Below, in pieces: positions 14,695 through 16,479 of a stretch of 16,479 bases of DNA. The notes beneath the pieces are model-generated. The model was not told where the DNA came from and ran no database searches. It saw only the letters and a program-made list of their open reading frames with translations. Position numbers and translations under genes: made by a program. The DNA is from Chloroflexota bacterium (GTDB taxonomy: Bacteria; Chloroflexota; Anaerolineae; Caldilineales; Caldilineaceae). Within the stretch, counting starts at the first letter, position 1. Each line of letters starts with the position of its first letter. The stretch is taken from positions 1-16,479 of the forward strand of contig QEUW01000138.1 in assembly GCA_003577005.1 (NCBI GenBank). Reading direction: 5' to 3'.

Positions 14695-14790
14695 TGCGTA
14701 ATGCGTGATGAGAATGCGTAATGCATGATACGTACGGTGTGGCCGCCGTTTACGGATTATGGATTACGCATCACGTAGTACGCATCACGA
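14691..14790. repeat. GTAATGC-type iterated words with inverted counterpart
   Basis: Left part: GTAATGC at 14691-14697 and 14698-14704, variant GTGATGA (14705-14711), then GAATGC and GTAATGC (14718-14724). Right part (14761-14789) carries the complementary words GGATTACGCATCACG and GTACGCATCACG. The arms can pair imperfectly. The element fills the spacer between the two permease genes and supplies the first permease's stop codon. Confidence 0.75.
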
Positions 14791-14815
14791 CTTCTAGCAA
14801 GCGAGAAACCCAACC

Positions 14816-15790
14816 TTGGACCTCAACGACATTCTGACAGTAAGCTTTGCGGTGGCGTTGCTTACGGCCGGCATCCGGCTGGCGATGCCGATCTTGTTGG
14901 CGGTGCTGGGTGAAATCATCACCGAGAAGAGCGGTGTACTCAACCTCGGGCTGGAGGGCATCATGCTCATGGGTGCGCTGGCGGGGTTTATGACGGCCTG
15001 GCATCTGGAGCAGGCACAGGTTGGCTCTACGCTGGCAGCATGGTGGGGATTGCTGGCAGGTGCCGGAGCAGGCATGGCGATGGGGTTGATCGTGGCGGTG
15101 CTGGCGGTGACCCTGCGCGCCGACCAGGTGGTCAGCAGCGTGATGGTCGTCTTACTGGGGCAAGGGCTGAGCAGCTATCTCTATCGCCAGCAGTTTAGCT
15201 CGCTGACGGCGCGCATCGAAGGCCTGCCGCCGGCGCCGATCCCGGTCCTGGCCGATCTGCCGGTCTTGGGGCCCCTGCTCTTCAACCACGACCTCTCGGT
15301 CTATCTGGCGGGGTTACTGGTGCCTGCTACCTGGTTTTTGCTCCACCAGACGACGCTGGGGCTCAACATCCGCGCCGTCGGCGAGAATCCCAGCGCGGTC
15401 GAATCTTCGGGGGTGTCGGTCGGGCAGATCCGCTACATCGCTACGCTCTTGGGCGCCGGGCTGGCAGGGCTGGGAGGCGCGGTCTTGACCGTGGCGCAGT
15501 TGCACCTCTTCCGCGAGGAGATCACCGCCGGGCGCGGCTGGATCGCCGTGGCGCTGGTGATCTTTGCTCGCTGGCGACCGGGCCTGGCGCTGGCAGGGGC
15601 GCTGCTCTTTGGCGTGGCCGACGCGCTCCAGTTTCGTATCCAAGCGCTCAGTGGAGCGACTACCGCGATCCCCTATGAAGTGCTGTTGATGCTGCCCTAC
15701 GTGCTGACCATCGCCGTGCTCCTGCGCGGTATGCACAGCCAGGACCGCCCGGAACGTCTGGGGATGCCTTACGTGCGTGGTGAACGGTAG
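14816..15790 (+). CDS. ABC transporter permease (BPD_transp_2 family, YufQ-like)
   Basis: This 324-aa membrane protein is the second permease of the importer. Family hallmarks are LGEIITEKSGVLNLGLEGIM (31-50), LRADQVVSSVMVVLLGQGLS (100-119) and the coupling segment LNIRAVGENPSAVESSGVSV (183-202), where YufQ-like proteins have GxNPxAAxxxGI-type text. Eight or so hydrophobic segments are visible. The conserved N-terminus begins at a TTG (14816-14818). No ATG or good Shine-Dalgarno precedes it: only GCGAG is seen, and the upstream bases are repeat-derived. The start is therefore the least certain of the cluster. A weak TTG start after a repeat-filled spacer suggests translation is kept low or coupled to the upstream permease. 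Confidence 0.9.
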   Translation: MDLNDILTVSFAVALLTAGIRLAMPILLAVLGEIITEKSGVLNLGLEGIMLMGALAGFMTAWHLEQAQVGSTLAAWWGLLAGAGAGMAMGLIVAVLAVTLRADQVVSSVMVVLLGQGLSSYLYRQQFSSLTARIEGLPPAPIPVLADLPVLGPLLFNHDLSVYLAGLLVPATWFLLHQTTLGLNIRAVGENPSAVESSGVSVGQIRYIATLLGAGLAGLGGAVLTVAQLHLFREEITAGRGWIAVALVIFARWRPGLALAGALLFGVADALQFRIQALSGATTAIPYEVLLMLPYVLTIAVLLRGMHSQDRPERLGMPYVRGER

Positions 15791-15829
15791 GAATTGTCAA
15801 TTGTGAATTGTCAATGGTGAATTGTGAAT
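15791..15829. repeat. GAATTGT-type iterated words
   Basis: Immediately after the permease TAG come repeated words GAATTGT/CAATT and GTGAATTGT/CAATG, then GTGAATTGTGAATG, in units of about 12-14 nt. Because the words are near-palindromic (AATTGTCAATT-like) they can also form small hairpins. The element fills most of the spacer to the next gene. Confidence 0.7.
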
Positions 15830-15847
15830 GAGTTGGGGCTGATCCTC

Positions 15848-16479
15848 ATGCCAGCACTGACTGAACGTGTTCACCAACTGCGAGCCCACATCGCTGGCCG
15901 GCGCGAGGCTATTGTCGGCTTGTTGCGCAAGATCTGCGCCATTCCTTCTGTGGACGGGCAGATCGGCCCGGTGGGCGAGCGCATTGGGGCAGAGATGCGG
16001 TTGCTGCACTTCGACGAAGTGCGTTTTGATGTGATGGGCAACATCCTGGGCCGCATTGGCAACGGGCCGCGTGTCATCGTGTACGATTCGCACATCGACA
16101 CCGTGGGCATCGGCGACCCGGCGGCGTGGGCGTGGAACCCGTTCCAGGGCAAGGTCGAGGATGGGGTGCTCTACGCCCGCGGGGCCTGCGATGAGAAGGG
16201 GAGCACGCCGGGCATGGTTCATGGCCTGGCGCTGGCGCGCGATCTGGGTCTGCTCGACGGCTGGACGGTCTGGTATTTTGGCAATGCCGAAGAATGGTGT
16301 GACGGCCTGGCGCCCAACGTCTTTGTCGAGGTCGACCCGCAGGTGCGGCCCGATTTTGTGGTGATCGGCGAGCCGACGCGCATGCAGGTCTACCGCGGCC
16401 ATAAGGGGCGGGTCGAAATGAAGGTGGTTGCCAAGGGACGCAGCGCTCACGCCGCCAGCAACCACCTGGGCGACAACGC
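15848..16479 (+). CDS. M20-family hydrolase, YgeY-like (partial, C-terminus outside window)
   Basis: The first 210 codons of an M20 metallohydrolase are visible. Motifs: VYDSHIDTVGIGD with H82 and D84 (79-90), the bridging Asp in ARGACDEKGS (D115), the catalytic/metal Glu pair in FGNAEEWCDGLAP (E148-E149), GEPT with E175, VYRGHKGRVEMKV (181-193), and the dimer-domain histidine H201 in GRSAHAAS. The spacing and the phrases MGNILGRIGNGP, EEWCDGL and EPTRMQVYRGHKGR resemble the YgeY subgroup, described as linked to selenium/purine metabolism in E. coli-type ygeWXY clusters, more than DapE or ArgE. That is my recollection of the subgroup, not a search result. The start ATG follows a repeat-filled 57-nt spacer without a strong ribosome-binding site. 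Confidence 0.85.
   Translation, partial: MPALTERVHQLRAHIAGRREAIVGLLRKICAIPSVDGQIGPVGERIGAEMRLLHFDEVRFDVMGNILGRIGNGPRVIVYDSHIDTVGIGDPAAWAWNPFQGKVEDGVLYARGACDEKGSTPGMVHGLALARDLGLLDGWTVWYFGNAEEWCDGLAPNVFVEVDPQVRPDFVVIGEPTRMQVYRGHKGRVEMKVVAKGRSAHAASNHLGDN

Overview
The window looks like chromosomal DNA of a GC-rich, free-living bacterium, most likely a member of Chloroflexota (Caldilinea/Anaerolineae-like). This is an inference from gene content: a bacterial PolX, an abundant-type Uma2 nuclease, a stand-alone XdhC domain, a BTAD-type regulator fragment, a BMP-type ABC importer, and intergenic spacers filled with short iterated words. No rRNA, tRNA, CRISPR array, integrase or intact transposase was seen.

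Left block (1-4334, minus strand). From a good promoter at 4305-4334 the order is: a ~285-nt structured leader ending in two intrinsic-terminator-like hairpins; a SpoU/TrmH-family RNA 2'-O-methyltransferase; a Uma2-family nuclease; a stand-alone XdhC N-terminal domain; PolX; and the first 23 codons of a lipoprotein that overlaps the PolX stop by 4 bp (ATGA) and leaves the window at base 1. Gaps are 172, 56 and 54 nt, so partial co-transcription is plausible.

Middle block (4335-8343). This region is poor in long genes. It holds three tandem small ORFs on the minus strand (53, 74 and 56 aa), a perfect 14-bp palindrome, a plus-strand fatty acid desaturase with a near-consensus promoter, and a gene graveyard. 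In the graveyard a 5'-truncated BTAD-domain regulator remnant (+) runs head-on into a multiply frameshifted, 3'-truncated unknown gene (-), with the junction near 7060.

Right block (8267-16479, plus strand). A good promoter (8267-8295) precedes an M20 amidohydrolase of the allantoate/N-carbamoyl-amino-acid type. It is followed by a Rieske oxygenase, a BMP-family lipoprotein, a double-NBD ABC ATPase, two membrane permeases and a YgeY-like M20 hydrolase cut by the window end. Together these make a complete BMP/Yuf-type importer flanked by nitrogen-scavenging hydrolases. A purine, nucleoside or ureide uptake and degradation locus is the most economical reading, but the substrate is not proven by sequence. 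Four of the junctions in this block carry different families of short iterated words, three of which form inverted repeats.
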